Counted from the stretch's first letter, positions 36,470-49,300 are shown. The stretch is 64,000 nt of DNA from Litomosoides sigmodontis (GCA_963070105.1 OY718807.1:2299001-2363000); one strand, 5' to 3'. Notes: generated by a model not told the origin, from the sequence alone. Program-made: numbers and translations.

Positions 36470-38299
36470 TCAGAAAGGTGTGAGAGAAACGTTAGCGATC
36501 TCTTTTATGAATTTTTCACGATGAATGATATTTGTGGCAGCAATGATAATACGTAAATTATTGTACTGCGCGAGAAGAGTTAGTGCAGCAACCTCGGAAT
36601 ATGTTACACCACCAATAAAATAAACCAAAATTGCTTTCCGAATACGACTATCAGGTGGTCGACTTGGAAGAGTGTAGGAATTTTGATCGCAGAAAACTGA
36701 ATCGCCAAATGTTGTCTTCATTTCTTGCATATTCCATCCATTGTTTACTGTATCACCAACTATTTTACAGAGGACAGGTGTGTAGACACCTGAGAAAACG
36801 TATCGCATTTGATCTGGATTTCGCAGATCCATTACAGCTTCGGTATCACCTGGAAGTAGAGCCATACGTCGTGCCAAAAATTGAAATGTTGGCTTAGAAA
36901 ATGATGCTGCTGAGTGAGGTTTCAATGGAATAACACTATGCACAGTTGGCAACTGTGGCACAGAAGTAGAACGTTCAACTAGGAGACCCTGAATGCCAAG
37001 AAAATGTAATACTGCAAGATTTTCATGACCAAAAGCATACAGGTATTGATTGCGAAATTGGCTAAAATATTTGGTTGGAATGCCATTTTGAGTAAGGGAC
37101 CACAGACATGCTAGCAAGAGAATTTGCCATTGATCACGTTGGGCACACATGCAGTCTTCCAGGTAAGCCATCACTTCGTTAGGATTAAAATTTCCTGAAA
37201 TTAATGCATGCTCCAGAGTAAGTCGATCCGAGATCCCTTTACATTTTTCCAGAACCACCTCACAAGCGCAAATATGCAACTCCAATAATTTATGCTGCTG
37301 TTTAAGGGTTCGTAATTCGTTGGATACAAATTCTCTCATATCTTTTACTTGCTCCAGATTTGAACCTTTATTGTAACTTGCCTGAAGAGACTTAGCTTTA
37401 GCACTCAAGAATGGGAAGACGGCAGTCATATGCATATTCCGAACAGCGGAGAAAATAGGATCATTATTATCCAGAGTGGTAATCTTGGATCGATTTGTAT
37501 TGCTATTTTTCATACGCTTGTTCACTTCTTCACCAAATACAACCTTGCCACAACTTATTCCAAAAGTATCATGCACCATCGATTCATATGTCAAACCAGT
37601 AAGAAAAACAGTTGCCAAATCTAAACTTCGATCGAAGAGGAACAGATGACCAATTGGTTGATCAGGTGATGAACGTGGTTCGCCTAGGTCAGTATGTAAT
37701 TTCTTCATCAGTTTGTTTACATGTACACTATTTTCACCAACACCGTAAACAATTGGTATTAATCCATAAAGTGCTTGCAATTGCCAAAGTGATTTAGCAA
37801 CTGCACGAAGATGAATGAATGTATGGTCCACCAACGTTGCCGCTGTAAATTCATGATGTTCCAAGCTGAACAAATGCGCATCGATGCTAATAAGTGGTAT
37901 TGCTAACTCTAATACATCAACCATACCAAAAACTCCGCAACGTTCAAATTCTTGCTCACAAATATATAATCGTTGTGGAACGAATATCGCTGAATAATTT
38001 CGTTCTGGTTCAGCTAAAATATGTTCAGCAATACGTTTAGCTGCAGCTAACGTTGGACGTATAACGTATACACGACGTAGTGCATGCTCACTCCACGTTA
38101 GACTCGAGTGATGTTGAAATTGTTGCACGTGAACACAGTTATGCTCTTGTAGAACAGACATTGATGCAATTTTGTCCAATGGTCGCATCAAACTTGGATC
38201 CACGACTAAATCTTTCACTTCAGGCATCGATTCCAGCAAATGGATTAGCTCACGACGAGCCATTTGAGCTAATAAACCAAAATCGTCAAAATCAGTCAT
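36470..38299 (-). CDS. VPS33B: VPS33B, Sec1/Munc18-family protein, single exon
   Basis: One uninterrupted frame of 609 residues from MTDFDDFGLLAQ, close to human VPS33B (617). Recognisable blocks include SLMRPLDKIASMSVLQEH (DLMSPLDRIANVSILKQH in human), IGHLFLFDRSLDLATVF, YESMVHDTFGISCGKVVFG, LKQQHKLLELHICACE, LTLEHALISGNFN, MRYVFSGVYTPVLCKI and ILVYFIGGVTYSEVAAL. VPS33B acts with VIPAS39/SPE-39 in the CHEVI complex to control SNARE assembly in late endosome and lysosome-related traffic. The frame is open for 30 further codons upstream, but a clean acceptor at 38329-38331 leaves a 29-base leader before this Met, so the shorter start is preferred. All other multi-domain genes in the window are split into 3 to 19 exons; this one has no intron. 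Confidence 0.96.
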   Translation of the reverse strand: MTDFDDFGLLAQMARRELIHLLESMPEVKDLVVDPSLMRPLDKIASMSVLQEHNCVHVQQFQHHSSLTWSEHALRRVYVIRPTLAAAKRIAEHILAEPERNYSAIFVPQRLYICEQEFERCGVFGMVDVLELAIPLISIDAHLFSLEHHEFTAATLVDHTFIHLRAVAKSLWQLQALYGLIPIVYGVGENSVHVNKLMKKLHTDLGEPRSSPDQPIGHLFLFDRSLDLATVFLTGLTYESMVHDTFGISCGKVVFGEEVNKRMKNSNTNRSKITTLDNNDPIFSAVRNMHMTAVFPFLSAKAKSLQASYNKGSNLEQVKDMREFVSNELRTLKQQHKLLELHICACEVVLEKCKGISDRLTLEHALISGNFNPNEVMAYLEDCMCAQRDQWQILLLACLWSLTQNGIPTKYFSQFRNQYLYAFGHENLAVLHFLGIQGLLVERSTSVPQLPTVHSVIPLKPHSAASFSKPTFQFLARRMALLPGDTEAVMDLRNPDQMRYVFSGVYTPVLCKIVGDTVNNGWNMQEMKTTFGDSVFCDQNSYTLPSRPPDSRIRKAILVYFIGGVTYSEVAALTLLAQYNNLRIIIAATNIIHREKFIKEIANVSLTPF

Positions 38300-39203
38300 G
38301 TTCTCTTCCTTCTTTCTTGTCACGTCATCTGCAAACAGACACATTAAGATATGCAAAAAATAAGTGCGTAAATTATTGAACATCAGCATTTAACACGATT
38401 TCGTGACAAAGCGGCAAACCAACAAAATCCATTGCAATATAGCCTTATTTTTGTATACAATTACGAAAGGTTTTTCTTGCTCACAACAGTTTTTACCATT
38501 AGTATTTACTGACTGATTCAAAGAAGAAATGTTACACGAAACCATTTATTACATCCAACAAAATGAAGGAAAAATTGAAGAATATGACACAAACCATAGT
38601 CTCACTGAAATTCTTATAACTTCAAAATTGATTCCTTCATTTTCCATTTAAATTAATCCACATGAAGACTTCATGGATTTATTCAAAAACAGGCAGCGTT
38701 TAATAATTTTACATGGCACGGATGCACTCATTTCTAGTACAATATTTAAAGTACTTAGATATGCATGGATACACTTTCGGTGTTCCGCATCTTACACCTT
38801 CTGAATTAATAGCAAATAAGATGTGATACACCAATCATTTTAGATTATTAATTAAGCCGCATAATTTTATTCAGAAAACGTTTTATTCCATGTGAAAAAT
38901 TTCCATTTTGCTCATTTCAATCATCACAAGTGCTTTCTGAAAAACAAGTCAAGCTTTGATCTTCGTCAGAAAACCTTAAGCAAAGACGTTCTATTCGGTA
39001 AATATGAACCCTTCTCAGAGCTCGCACTGAGAACAATAAGTTCAAGAACTAACAATCCATAATCTAGCCATTGTACATCAAAACAATCATAGTGTTTAAA
39101 GTGAAGACCTACTAACAAAAAGGTCAGAAAGCACGCACTATTTAAAGATTATATAAACCAATGGAATATTTTTCAAAACACATCTAAACAAATACGTAGG
39201 TAT
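38300..39203. other. Intergenic region between PARP2 and VPS33B
   Basis: Both flanking genes are on the minus strand. The 0.9 kb contains the PARP2 3' UTR and VPS33B upstream sequence, with the acceptor at 38329-38331. No additional gene was seen. Confidence 0.5.
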
Positions 39204-42200
39204 CTAACTCCACAAGTTATCAAAAATGAAGTCAACTTCAATGAGATAACGAATCCAAACTTGCTTCACATCGTAAACAATGTATTCGTTATAAATAAGG
39301 GAAGGATCCTTGTCTTTTGCTTGTAATGTGATCGGCTTACCGCACAGGACTTCACAACCGTCTCTGCAACCAATTGGGAATTACAGCCAAGCGGCAAATT
39401 AATTTATTACATACAGTTACAATTCAAACAGTAGGTGCAAATTATGCTAAGTACTTTTGATACATGTCATTACTAATGTTTTCCAGGCTTTTGCAGGAAA
39501 AAATTATGAACGAAAGAGGCTACAGCTTAAGTTCTGCAATAAAAATTAACAAAATAATGGTATGAAACCTTACAAAGTGACGTATGTGGTGGGATCAGGG
39601 ACAATTGAACCGAGACCTTTGGTACTGTTTTTTCCTTTAGGAAGCTTATCCGCAAGAAAATCAGCTTGTAGTAACTCGTTCATTTCTCCTAACGCGACAT
39701 CCGCCAATATCAAAAAACCAGGCTTATTTTGTTTTGGATAGCAATAATTGGCTGATTTTGTTGACATATCAGCAAAGTAAATACCCTTGCCAAACATGTA
39801 ACCGGTCTGAAACGAAAGACAAAAATGTATACTTTACCCAAGTAAAAATCTATTAAAACAAAAATAAAATGGACTTCTGGCAAATGATTATTAAACACTA
39901 CCACAGGAGCTTCTAATGGAGCAATTCGCAATCCCTGCGATAGGATACTATACCAGTTTGTTAATCGAGATCCATGCCATAATAATTTCCTGAAATTTCT
40001 TTCGCTTTGGAAAAACGAACACTTGATTTAAACCACAAAAACAATTAGCAGGATGGAAACACTGTATGGATTAATTTGATGCCTATTCGAATACAAAAAC
40101 AAATCATTTAAACCTATTGCCAACATTGAACATGAACTGGTCTTGTTCTCCATCTCGATTTACGGCGTATAAGTTACGAATGCGCATGTGATACATATTA
40201 TGTGTTGGAGCATGCGTCCACTTGAGATAATTATCGATAATCTGTGTTATAAAGAGTACATATACAAATGATAACCCGTGAAAACGATCATTCTTAGTCA
40301 CAGTTATTAAGAAGGGCATACTTCCTTACTACGTGTGTTTTAAGCACGCACTCATGTTTGCTTTCTTCAGTGAAAAAACGATTCTATATACTCACTGTCA
40401 AGAGAATGGTTGATATATCTCCATATCAAATACAGCTTCAACTTAACCATTTTTTTCGGCCACCAAAAATACCTTATATTTAGGATCACTTGTACTAAGA
40501 GCTGATATTTCGCATTTCATATTCATATAATGACGATCGATTGGGTGAACACTGACATCTCCTTTCTTCTTAAATATGCGTACAGCCACTTCAATTTCGT
40601 TCAAAGCCTCTAGCAGATTAATTTCAGCTTTCAACTGCTCCATTGTTCTAATCATTGGCGGTTGACGCATCCTGAAAGGGGCAATGAGGTATTAGATAAC
40701 AGTACAATAAATATGACAACTAAAATTTTAATGTAAGCGAATCCAGACTGGATGTTAGAAAACACATGTCACACCCAATTAGTGAGATTTCGGAGAAATA
40801 TTCCGCAATGATTGTTTGAAGTGCCACTTTAGGTAAACGTAATTACCCGAAAAAGTGAGGTATCTTCGTGTAGTAATTATTGACAGTTTCTACAAAACTA
40901 GATGAAAAATTCTTTTCCTTAATATACTCTTCAATTTCCGCCAACGCTGCATATCCCGCTTTGATTTGTTCGTCAGTCACTTTCCCTAAAAGTAAAAAAA
41001 TCTTACCCTTCGGTATGATATTTGCAGTTCTATTGATTATCGCAGTGACTAAATTGAGACAAAACTATGTGTCGTAAAATATGGTAGTACTAGCTCATAG
41101 TTCCTTGCTGATGTCGACTGCATCAAGAACAATGCTGATCTAAGAAACATACGATACACAATTTCTACGTTTATGAGTTGAATGTCCTACCTAATGGAGC
41201 TTTAGTAGCATCATATTCCAATTCCGCCATCGTTTGTTCCATTGCTCGTACATCACAAATAATGTTTAATAAATGTTGCAGACGCGAGTCCAATTTCGAC
41301 TTCACTTCTTTCTTCTCGTCACTACAGCCTCCGACTCTTTTTTCTTCTATTACTTTTGAATAATCAGTCTTAAAACAGTTTATTACATAGTCACTCATTA
41401 CTTTACTCTTCATTATTAGACACCTTTTAAATTTAAAGAAACGAACAGGCAAGTAATCGTATTTGCCAACTACTTTCTCGAAATTAGTTCTTCCAGCCCA
41501 ATCATTTCTCGTTTTGTTTTTGAATTTGTCACAAAACAGTTCCTTTGCTTTCTCTAAATCTGTGCCGCATGGATTCAGACTGGTTCGACCCTAAATGCAC
41601 TATCTCAATAGGAAAATTTATGTAAACTTCGAACATTTAAGCCACTGATTTATGTTATATCTAATGAAGAGTCACATAATTCAAATCAAAGTTCCTTTCC
41701 AATAATACACAATAGTTTTTAAAACTACAGACTTTATGTTTGGCAAATTGTTAGCACATTAGTGAATAAGAGGCATCAATGAAAATCAGAAAGTAATCCA
41801 TAAAAACGAACTTTGTAACCAACACGCCCCCAATGAAACCAAACCCAATAGCGTTTTTCTACATCACTTTCTAGCAACTGTATGATAAAATATTTATTGT
41901 TATTGTTTTGTGCACTGGTCTGAAACAAAACTCGACAAAATGCATTAGCAATATCAATGTGTAAAGCATCACATGTCCTAAAAAGTAGAGAATTTCATCT
42001 ACATTCTTCATTTCTTAAAATTAGGTTCACCAGAAAATACTGCACATAAGAGGTTTATATATAATTGGATCATTTCATTCAATGGATGATCCAATTGTTT
42101 GGATGTTTTTTATGCAACCTGGTTTAACAAGGCATCATAAACATCATTGAACTCAGCATAAACATGTGCAATGTTGATCAGTTCATGACATTCAGGATCC

Positions 42201-43949
42201 ACGGCTGTAATGCCCTTTAGTACAACTCTTTTCAAGTCGCTTCTAGTACCTGAAATAATAACTCTTCAAATTATCAAAGCGTATACATTTGATTAAAAAA
42301 ACAATTTGAATAAACGCTATGAATTAAAAAAATCAGATACCCTCAGAATTTACTGTCACAAAATTCTTTTTCAGATACCCACAGCAATACTCTGATGTCA
42401 TGTGTCTTCAACTGCACCAGTGGTGATACCTAACGATCTACTTAATACGTTCCTCAGAAACTAGCCTTTATCAACATTGCAATTCAAATCATTTGTTTTT
42501 TGATTTCCACAAGTACTGTTTGCTTTTCTACGAGTCGTTTTTGATTCACTAATTTGTTTCTCACTGCTATCATTACCTCTATTAGTATCATTTTTGTCAT
42601 CTTCATTTCTTATAGCCTGTAATGTCGATGAATTGTCAAATTAATCTATATTTAAGAAATATGGCATATGATGCGGTTACGGAGATAACTCATAACCGCA
42701 GCATTTGCCATATTTTATTACTTATAAAAATATTAAATTAAATCTGTCCTTTTGAAGGTAAAAATAATTTATTCTAGCAACAAATGACTTCGTAATTTAG
42801 TCAGAGCACACGAACTTCATATAATGCCTGCCTTGCTGTTAGGAACTTCATTCAATAAAATATGACCAAGAGACATCCTCAATTTTCTGTATTGGATGGT
42901 GTGATGAATGCAACGTCTTCAAGTAAAATAACTGATGCCACTAACGTAATATTCGATATTACTTAGTGCCCAAAATTTATCTTTGCAATGCTTCTGTTCA
43001 CTGGAAACATAAAAAATGTTAAAGTGTTGTCAGTTAACCTTGCGTTTATTTTCAGCTGTATCGGTTTTCGCCGCAAGACGTTTTATTGCTCGAAGACGTT
43101 CGATCTTTGGAACCGGTTTTGCTGTCATAGAGGGTTCAGCATTTGAGATGTGCGATCGGATCTATTATAATTAACAAAACAATAGAACTTTTTAATCAAG
43201 CCAAAAAAGTTATTTGATAAATCAAACTGAAAGTATTCCTTTCCATCGGAGAGGATTCAGAAAGAAAATGAGTTCTGATTACTTTATATTCCGTTAATCC
43301 GTCGTCACTTCTGACTACATCACTACCGAAATCGGCCATAAATTTAGTTCCCGACAGCAGTATTTTAACATTTCCAAGCCCATTAACGAAAGCATTTTCT
43401 AATGTTATCGCAGATAATGGGTCAGCACTTCGCCAACGTCTTTTCAAATCAATGTATTCCCAAACACGGTGAATACCTGCAACAAAATATGCCAAAATTT
43501 GAAGTAGGACAGTAAAACACTTCACATGCCTGATAGCGATTTACCTTCATCATTTCGGACAGCACATCTCACGGATCGCACAAAGCCGGTATCCAAATTC
43601 TTTTGTTTCATTGATTTGAAATCGACTTGTAATTTAGATTCATCCATTTCGAACTCCATAACATCGTTTGCTATGCTCTCACTATAATACAAATTTTCAA
43701 TTCAGGTAAAGTGATGATGAAAGTGATGATTTACTTTTCAATAATAACTTACAATTCAGATACAGTAAGTATGGCTTACTTGAACTTTCTGTTGATATCA
43801 TTCTCGTACCTGATCCATCTTCCTCGACTCAATTCGTACTCCCAAACCAACTTTTTACACGTTTCCATGCTGCCTAAAACATTCTCATCCTGGCCATCGG
43901 TTAATTTATCTGCGACAGGATCATTTCCACTTTCCACCAGGTCATCCAT
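39204..43949 (-). CDS. PARP2-type poly(ADP-ribose) polymerase with two N-terminal WWE domains
   Basis: Fifteen exons join in phase: 43949-43810, 43681-43545, 43476-43283, 43161-43039, 42616-42577, 42249-42119, 41919-41812, 41590-41447, 41368-41191, 40985-40847, 40671-40473, 40241-40114, 39989-39902, 39806-39574 and 39363-39204. They give 713 residues. Residues about 33-90 and 93-157 read as WWE domains ([12 protein letters not shown] with [33 protein letters not shown] with [12 protein letters not shown]). A basic linker follows, then a WGR domain ([13 protein letters not shown]) preceded by VDPEC...[17 protein letters not shown] as in PARP2. The helical regulatory domain ([15 protein letters not shown]) and the ART domain come next. 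The H-Y-E catalytic triad is intact: [24 protein letters not shown] and LIYNEYIVY. It should use NAD+ to ADP-ribosylate proteins at DNA breaks. Vertebrate PARP2 has no WWE. A seven-base leader after an acceptor precedes the ATG. Confidence 0.93.
42063..42096. repeat. Short inverted repeat, related to a copy at 44747-44783
   Basis: AATTGGATCAT and its complement ATGATCCAATT flank a 12-base loop, just 3' of the PARP2 exon ending at 42119. A diverged copy of the whole 34-37 bp unit lies at 44747-44783 upstream of the same gene. Confidence 0.75.
42657..42715. repeat. 23-bp imperfect inverted repeat (hairpin) in a PARP2 intron
   Basis: Arms at 42657-42679 and 42693-42715 match at about 21 of 23 positions (AAATATGGCA...GCGGTTA and its complement) around a 13-base loop. 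Confidence 0.88.
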
Positions 43950-45038
43950 CCTTTCGCTGGAATCAAATTAAAATCCAGTTAAACTAAGCAATGCCTAAGT
44001 AAAGAATCGCGCGTCTCTCTAAGGTTCCCCAATCACTTGAAAAAAATCCTAATAATCAAACCATTATTTCCATTCGATAACAACATAAACTTCATAGCAC
44101 GCGAAAAATACATATTGGCATTCAAAAATCTCTCAAACAAATGAAACTTTTCTCCTACTTTTGCTACACATGCTGTATCAACAATAATAAGCTTGTGAAC
44201 GGAGGTCGCTGCTTACTTTTTTATTTTCTATATTAAAAAAAACATCAATGTTTTTTAGAAATTAATAAAACTGTTAAATCTGACAGTATCTAATCACACA
44301 CTTCCTTATTGTAAATTTTAATTTTACAACTTCTGCCATTTACAATTAATTTCAATTTCAAAGAAGACGAAGTGTAAAGTAGAAGCAGAACTCGAGTGAC
44401 TCTGAGGTTTGGGCCATACGAAACTATAGGGATTCAGTTTAGACTGCACTGTAAGGCCCGGACGAACTAATTTTCAAGCACGCATTCCGCCTACTTCAAA
44501 ACATCGTCCAGCTGGGAATTACCGAACAGCTGTGAGCGCCAGGAGGGTATGCTAAGTGTGTTGGTGACATGGGGAGAGGGTGGTGAAGTGTGAGGTACGT
44601 GTCGGTGGTGAGGCCATGCGTGGGTGAGGTACATGTTTTGTGGTGCTGTTGCAATCGTTCCGGATCGTTAGTGTCTGTAAACGCCTTTGAAACTAAACCT
44701 GAATATGACTGCGGTATTTTTCTTTGAACTTATTTATCTCTACACGAATTTGGATCATTTCATCCAACATGGATGATTCAATTTTGTCATACCTCCAATG
44801 TACATGTTACTTTCGATTCATTCTATCATAATATACCTTAGTGTCTGTTTAGTTTGCAGAAAAATTAGCATAAACAAAGCTTGCCTTCCTTTCTTTGTTT
44901 CCCGTGCATTTCACTTACTGCTTCGTTGTTGCTCCTCTCATTTTGCCAGTATTTATGTACCGCAAGATTAAAGATCATTTGTTGTACACGTTAAATAAAA
45001 TCACAATTTCATGAGTAAATGGCAGTAAATGCGACGAA
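43950..45038. promoter_or_regulatory. Probable divergent promoter region, locally GC-rich
   Basis: It lies between PARP2 (minus) and the plus-strand gene at 45039. The segment at about 44440-44670 is markedly richer in G+C than its surroundings, with GGCCCGGACG, GCGCCAGGAGGG, and repeated GGTGAGG/GGTGGTG words. It is inferred to drive one or both neighbours. The small inverted repeat at 44747-44783 lies beside it. Confidence 0.4.
44747..44783. repeat. Second copy of the GGATCATTTCAT inverted repeat
   Basis: It shares GGATCATTTCATYCAA and TGGATGATYCAATT with 42063-42096. The arms are less perfectly complementary here. Confidence 0.65.
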
Positions 45039-45583
45039 ATGAGTGGTCCTTTTTCAGAACCTGAGGTAACTGCTACTGGTCGTTTGGGTAGTGCTGTTTC
45101 GCCCAAACTTTTTATTTCATCGAATAAATCATCAGAGCCTTATGAATCATCCGGATTTTCGATTGTCATCTTCTTCTGCAAATGTACGAGAAATGAGATT
45201 GAATTGATTTACAGTTGCTTCCTGCATGCACAAATTTCAGTGGGAGGCAGTTGCGACATCAATGTGTTAGAGCAGAGGTGAGAAACTTGGTTTGGGAATT
45301 GTCTGTCCTGTTATTATCATAGGATGTTAAAAGAAGCACTAAGTTGGTTAAGTGAAAAATAGAAGATGTTAATTTGCATTTGAAATTGTATGGAAGGATA
45401 ATCGCGGTGTCATGTGCAGTAAGTGATTCGGCCACGATATTTCATCCTTTACCAATGAGATTGAGGGATTTCATACCTGAATTTGCATCTGCGAAAGCTT
45501 TATCGCTAGCCTCAGTTCAGGCAGCACTAGCACTACTATCTTCGTCTTCACCCTGCAGAAATTCTATGTTTGAAGACACATAG
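45039..45583 (+). CDS. Small plus-strand gene, product not recognised
   Basis: Two protein-like frames are present. The first, 45039 to about 45181, begins MSGPFSEPEVTATGRLGS and is Ser-rich. The second, about 45363 to 45583, includes MRLRDFIPEFASAKALSL and ends NSMFEDT, stop. An AATAAA at 45637, 54 bases past the stop, supports a real 3' end, and the GC-rich region upstream supports a promoter. Between the two frames, short candidate exons start after acceptors near 45239 and 45321, but no set of junctions keeps one frame open throughout. The precise structure is therefore unknown. No family was recognised; the alanine/leucine-rich C-terminus suggests a helix (SAKALSLASVQAALALLSSS). Confidence 0.45.
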
Positions 45584-46059
45584 TGTCGTGCTGGTCGTTC
45601 GTCTTGTATGGGACGAGTTGAATTTATACTCTTGGAATAAAATCTTATCAGATGAAAACATTAACTGTTGTTATGCCTCTCCACGCTTCTCTTACCTCAT
45701 ATGAAATTTAAAATAATTTTTTAAAAATAAACAGTTTATTTTTACCGTACCGAAGTTACAATCACAGTCTAATTTATTAATGCAACAATTGTTAGTGCAG
45801 TAATATCAATTAGCAACATTAAATTGTAGTGATCAATTAGAAATGTTAAATTCCTAAAATGAGCTCAACAAATAGGCTTTATGGTGATCTGAGTGTCAAA
45901 GATCGGGTAATTTACATCTTCAAGACAGTCTCCATTAAAGAATAAAGCAACATAAAATACTGCTCCGATGAGTGAATGTGGTATAAATTACCTCAAGGGC
46001 ATCGAAAGCTCAATTGCTTTCCCTGGTGCTCCTGAAGACAACAATAATGATAACAGGTG

Positions 46060-46314
<255 letters not shown>

Positions 46315-49300
46315 GCAATAATAAATAATGATGATAAACATTCGTTTCTTGGCTAGTCCCACAATTAAATTGCTGCCTGTTTGGGAATTCATTTAACTTT
46401 TAACATTCATGTTTTGTACTGTCATTGCAGGCTTAGTTTTCTACATTGTCGCTCAACTTCAGTGACGTCAAATGAAGTGTCAGAAAAGGAAAAGAGGAAA
46501 TGTTTTTTTTCTCGGAGTGAATAACCTTTATCAGTTGGGTTCTTCAGGATTGCATGACCAAAAAAAATACTTAATCAAAGTCGGCCGTTCCGTTGTTGCT
46601 ATCATCAGTGCTTCTCATGTTTATCGTTTGTAGAGGCTAACACAGACGAGGTGAAGAATTGCGCTCTCTTCTCATCCTAATCACACACTTCGAATTCCAT
46701 CAATGCCTTAGTCTAATTTTAATTATCTAGCAAGTGAAATTGAAATTTGTGAAGTGTATAATCTGAAAGTATATAATAGCAAGTGGTAATAAGTTTTTGA
46801 ACATGTTAAATAATTGTATTAATCACCTATCATTTAGTGCCTCAATAGTTTCGAATTGCAACTGTAATTGGGTAATTGACCAGCTATTTTAAAATTTTAT
46901 ATTTATTTAAGTATAAATTAGATATTTTGAGTGTTCCATTCTCTACATAAACGTAAATAATTTCAATTCTCGACACTTTGACAAAATCAAGTTTTAATGA
47001 ATTAAATTTCAACCGGTTTTCAAAAAGTATACAGACCTCTCCAACTGGTTTTTTCATTTCGTTAAAATTAGCGGAGCGATGTAATCCACATTTCAGGGCA
47101 TATTTAAATACAAATCGAATTTCATACAAAGCGAAAGTTTCCCATCATATTGCAACCATAACCTATGATTGAAATTTGTTATCGATATTAAAATATTTAC
47201 AATTTAAATTGCTTAAGGATTGAGTTAAGCTAGTGAAGTATTAATTGTTGGCATTGCTTTAATGTTATCTGATGATTGCTATGTGTACAAAAAGTTTCTT
47301 AATAAAAAAAATGGAAAAATTTTACATGTTTTGATGCTAAACGACTTTGGTATTTTTCATTGTAATCATTATATAGTGATTAAAAAATTAAATACTTCTT
47401 GCAATGTTCAAATTTCAAAGAGCTAAACAATTTTAAACTCTGTTAAAATTGTTAATCGAAGATTTATTATTAATTATTGTTTTATTATTGTTATTATTCG
47501 ATTATTTTTTATTTTTCTATCTCTATTTAGAAAATTTCTCGGATATTTTGTGTAAAATATTCATGTTTGTATAAAATATTCTTGTGTATTACTATTAATT
47601 TTGAATTTTTCAAATAAATATGGTCTTGCACGTAAGTCAAGACAACTTAATAGCAGTAAATTAGCTAAATTTGACAAATGTAGTCGTAGGTAGCTCAACG
47701 TCAATTAAGGAATAAGCAACATAGCTAAACGTTATGGTTGATATTATTATTCCATTTGCGGAGAAATTTAAAAAAAAAAAAACTGCATACATTCCACCAG
47801 ACGAACATTTATGAAATGGCGCAGTTGTCACCTCAAGAAACTAACATTCTGTGGGAAGGAAGTTGAGAATGCGGTAATGACTTCGTTCCTCGTTGTTGAA
47901 GCCGATAAGTTTGAAAATTTTTTTGGTCACACTTTGTTGCACAAGTCTATTTGCGTCCATGAGAATTGGTGATTGTTGCTCACCGATGAGACATAAGTTT
48001 TCATTGCAATGGCGCTTTTTGATTTCTTCAACAAACATATGCCGCTATTTTCATTTTACACTTCGTAATTCTCAATGATCTGTTCAGCTCATTCACTGTT
48101 CGTAGCATTTTTCCTATCCCTCTCATCTTCTCACATTCAATTTTAGTTTAGTAAAAATTTAAATTTTCTCTTATTTTGAAACTATTAATTGCTACTAGCA
48201 AGATCCTGTAAGCAAGTGTTTCTCCATCTTTCGATCTGCTATGCTCAACAAAAGAAAATTAGAAATAACAAGAGAACAAAAGAAAATCTTAGCAAAGAAT
48301 AAAGCGAATGAAAAATTGCCAGACAACAAAACGGAATAAGAAAGTCTTTTAAAATCAAAAATCACAAAATGACTAATTAATGCTTATCTTCCTGAACAGT
48401 TAAAAAGTGAAAAGAGGCACAAATGCGCTAGGTCATCAAAGGGGCAAAAAAAAAACGAAGAAAAGAAGATTTGATGAAATTACTACGTACGCTTAGACTA
48501 TTTCAGTATGCTAGGGAATTTTTCATTCTTGAAGCAAATTTTAACGATTCTTGTCGAAGATATTATTGGACGAACGTTTGGAGTAGCCGCATTTGCGGTC
48601 ATAATTTCTGAATTTACCGATATCTTTATGCAGTGCTCAGTGATATGATTAGTTGTTACGAATTTATTGATTGCAATGAAATTTTTTAAAATTGAAATTT
48701 ACAAGAGATTTGAGAAACGAGAAAAGATTGCGATTAAAGTGATATAATTGTGCATGTATGATGAAGAGATCCGACAAAACGTTGCTGAAATGCTCTTTCA
48801 TTGCTTTCACATTTGATATCAATGATTATCATCGATTACTCATCGATTATCACTACTTATGAACTCTTATCACTCCTATCACCGCTAATCACACCAAAAC
48901 TGCTTCGCTCACTCATTACCTATTCATATCAACGTTACTGGAAAGAAATGAACTCTTCGTTTAAAATTATTTCACTCTTTTAAGTACTAATTTTTTTTCC
49001 TTCTTCAAAAATGATTAATACAATTTTAATTTGAATTTTCTTTTCGGTTCAATTCAAGGAATGAACACATTAACTATTAATATATCTTCGTAATTTAACC
49101 CCAAACTATGTTTGCATTTCTCAACTGATACTAAATTACAATCTCGATACGTCAGCAAAATTTCTCCATGTTTTAAATTCTCATATCAGATCTTTTCCGG
49201 TAACTCAAATAATCCATGGGATAACTTCGTAATAAATTATATAAACAAAAATTAATGTTATTTGAAGGAAAAGTTAATTAATTAAAAAGTCATTTACATT

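Noticed and set aside
36631..36897. Plus-strand frames inside 36.6-38.4 kb
   Set aside because: They are shadows of the VPS33B gene on the opposite strand.
47841..48038. Minus-strand frame of 65 codons with a protein-like middle
   Set aside because: No clear splice sites, domain or poly(A) signal; kept out for lack of evidence.
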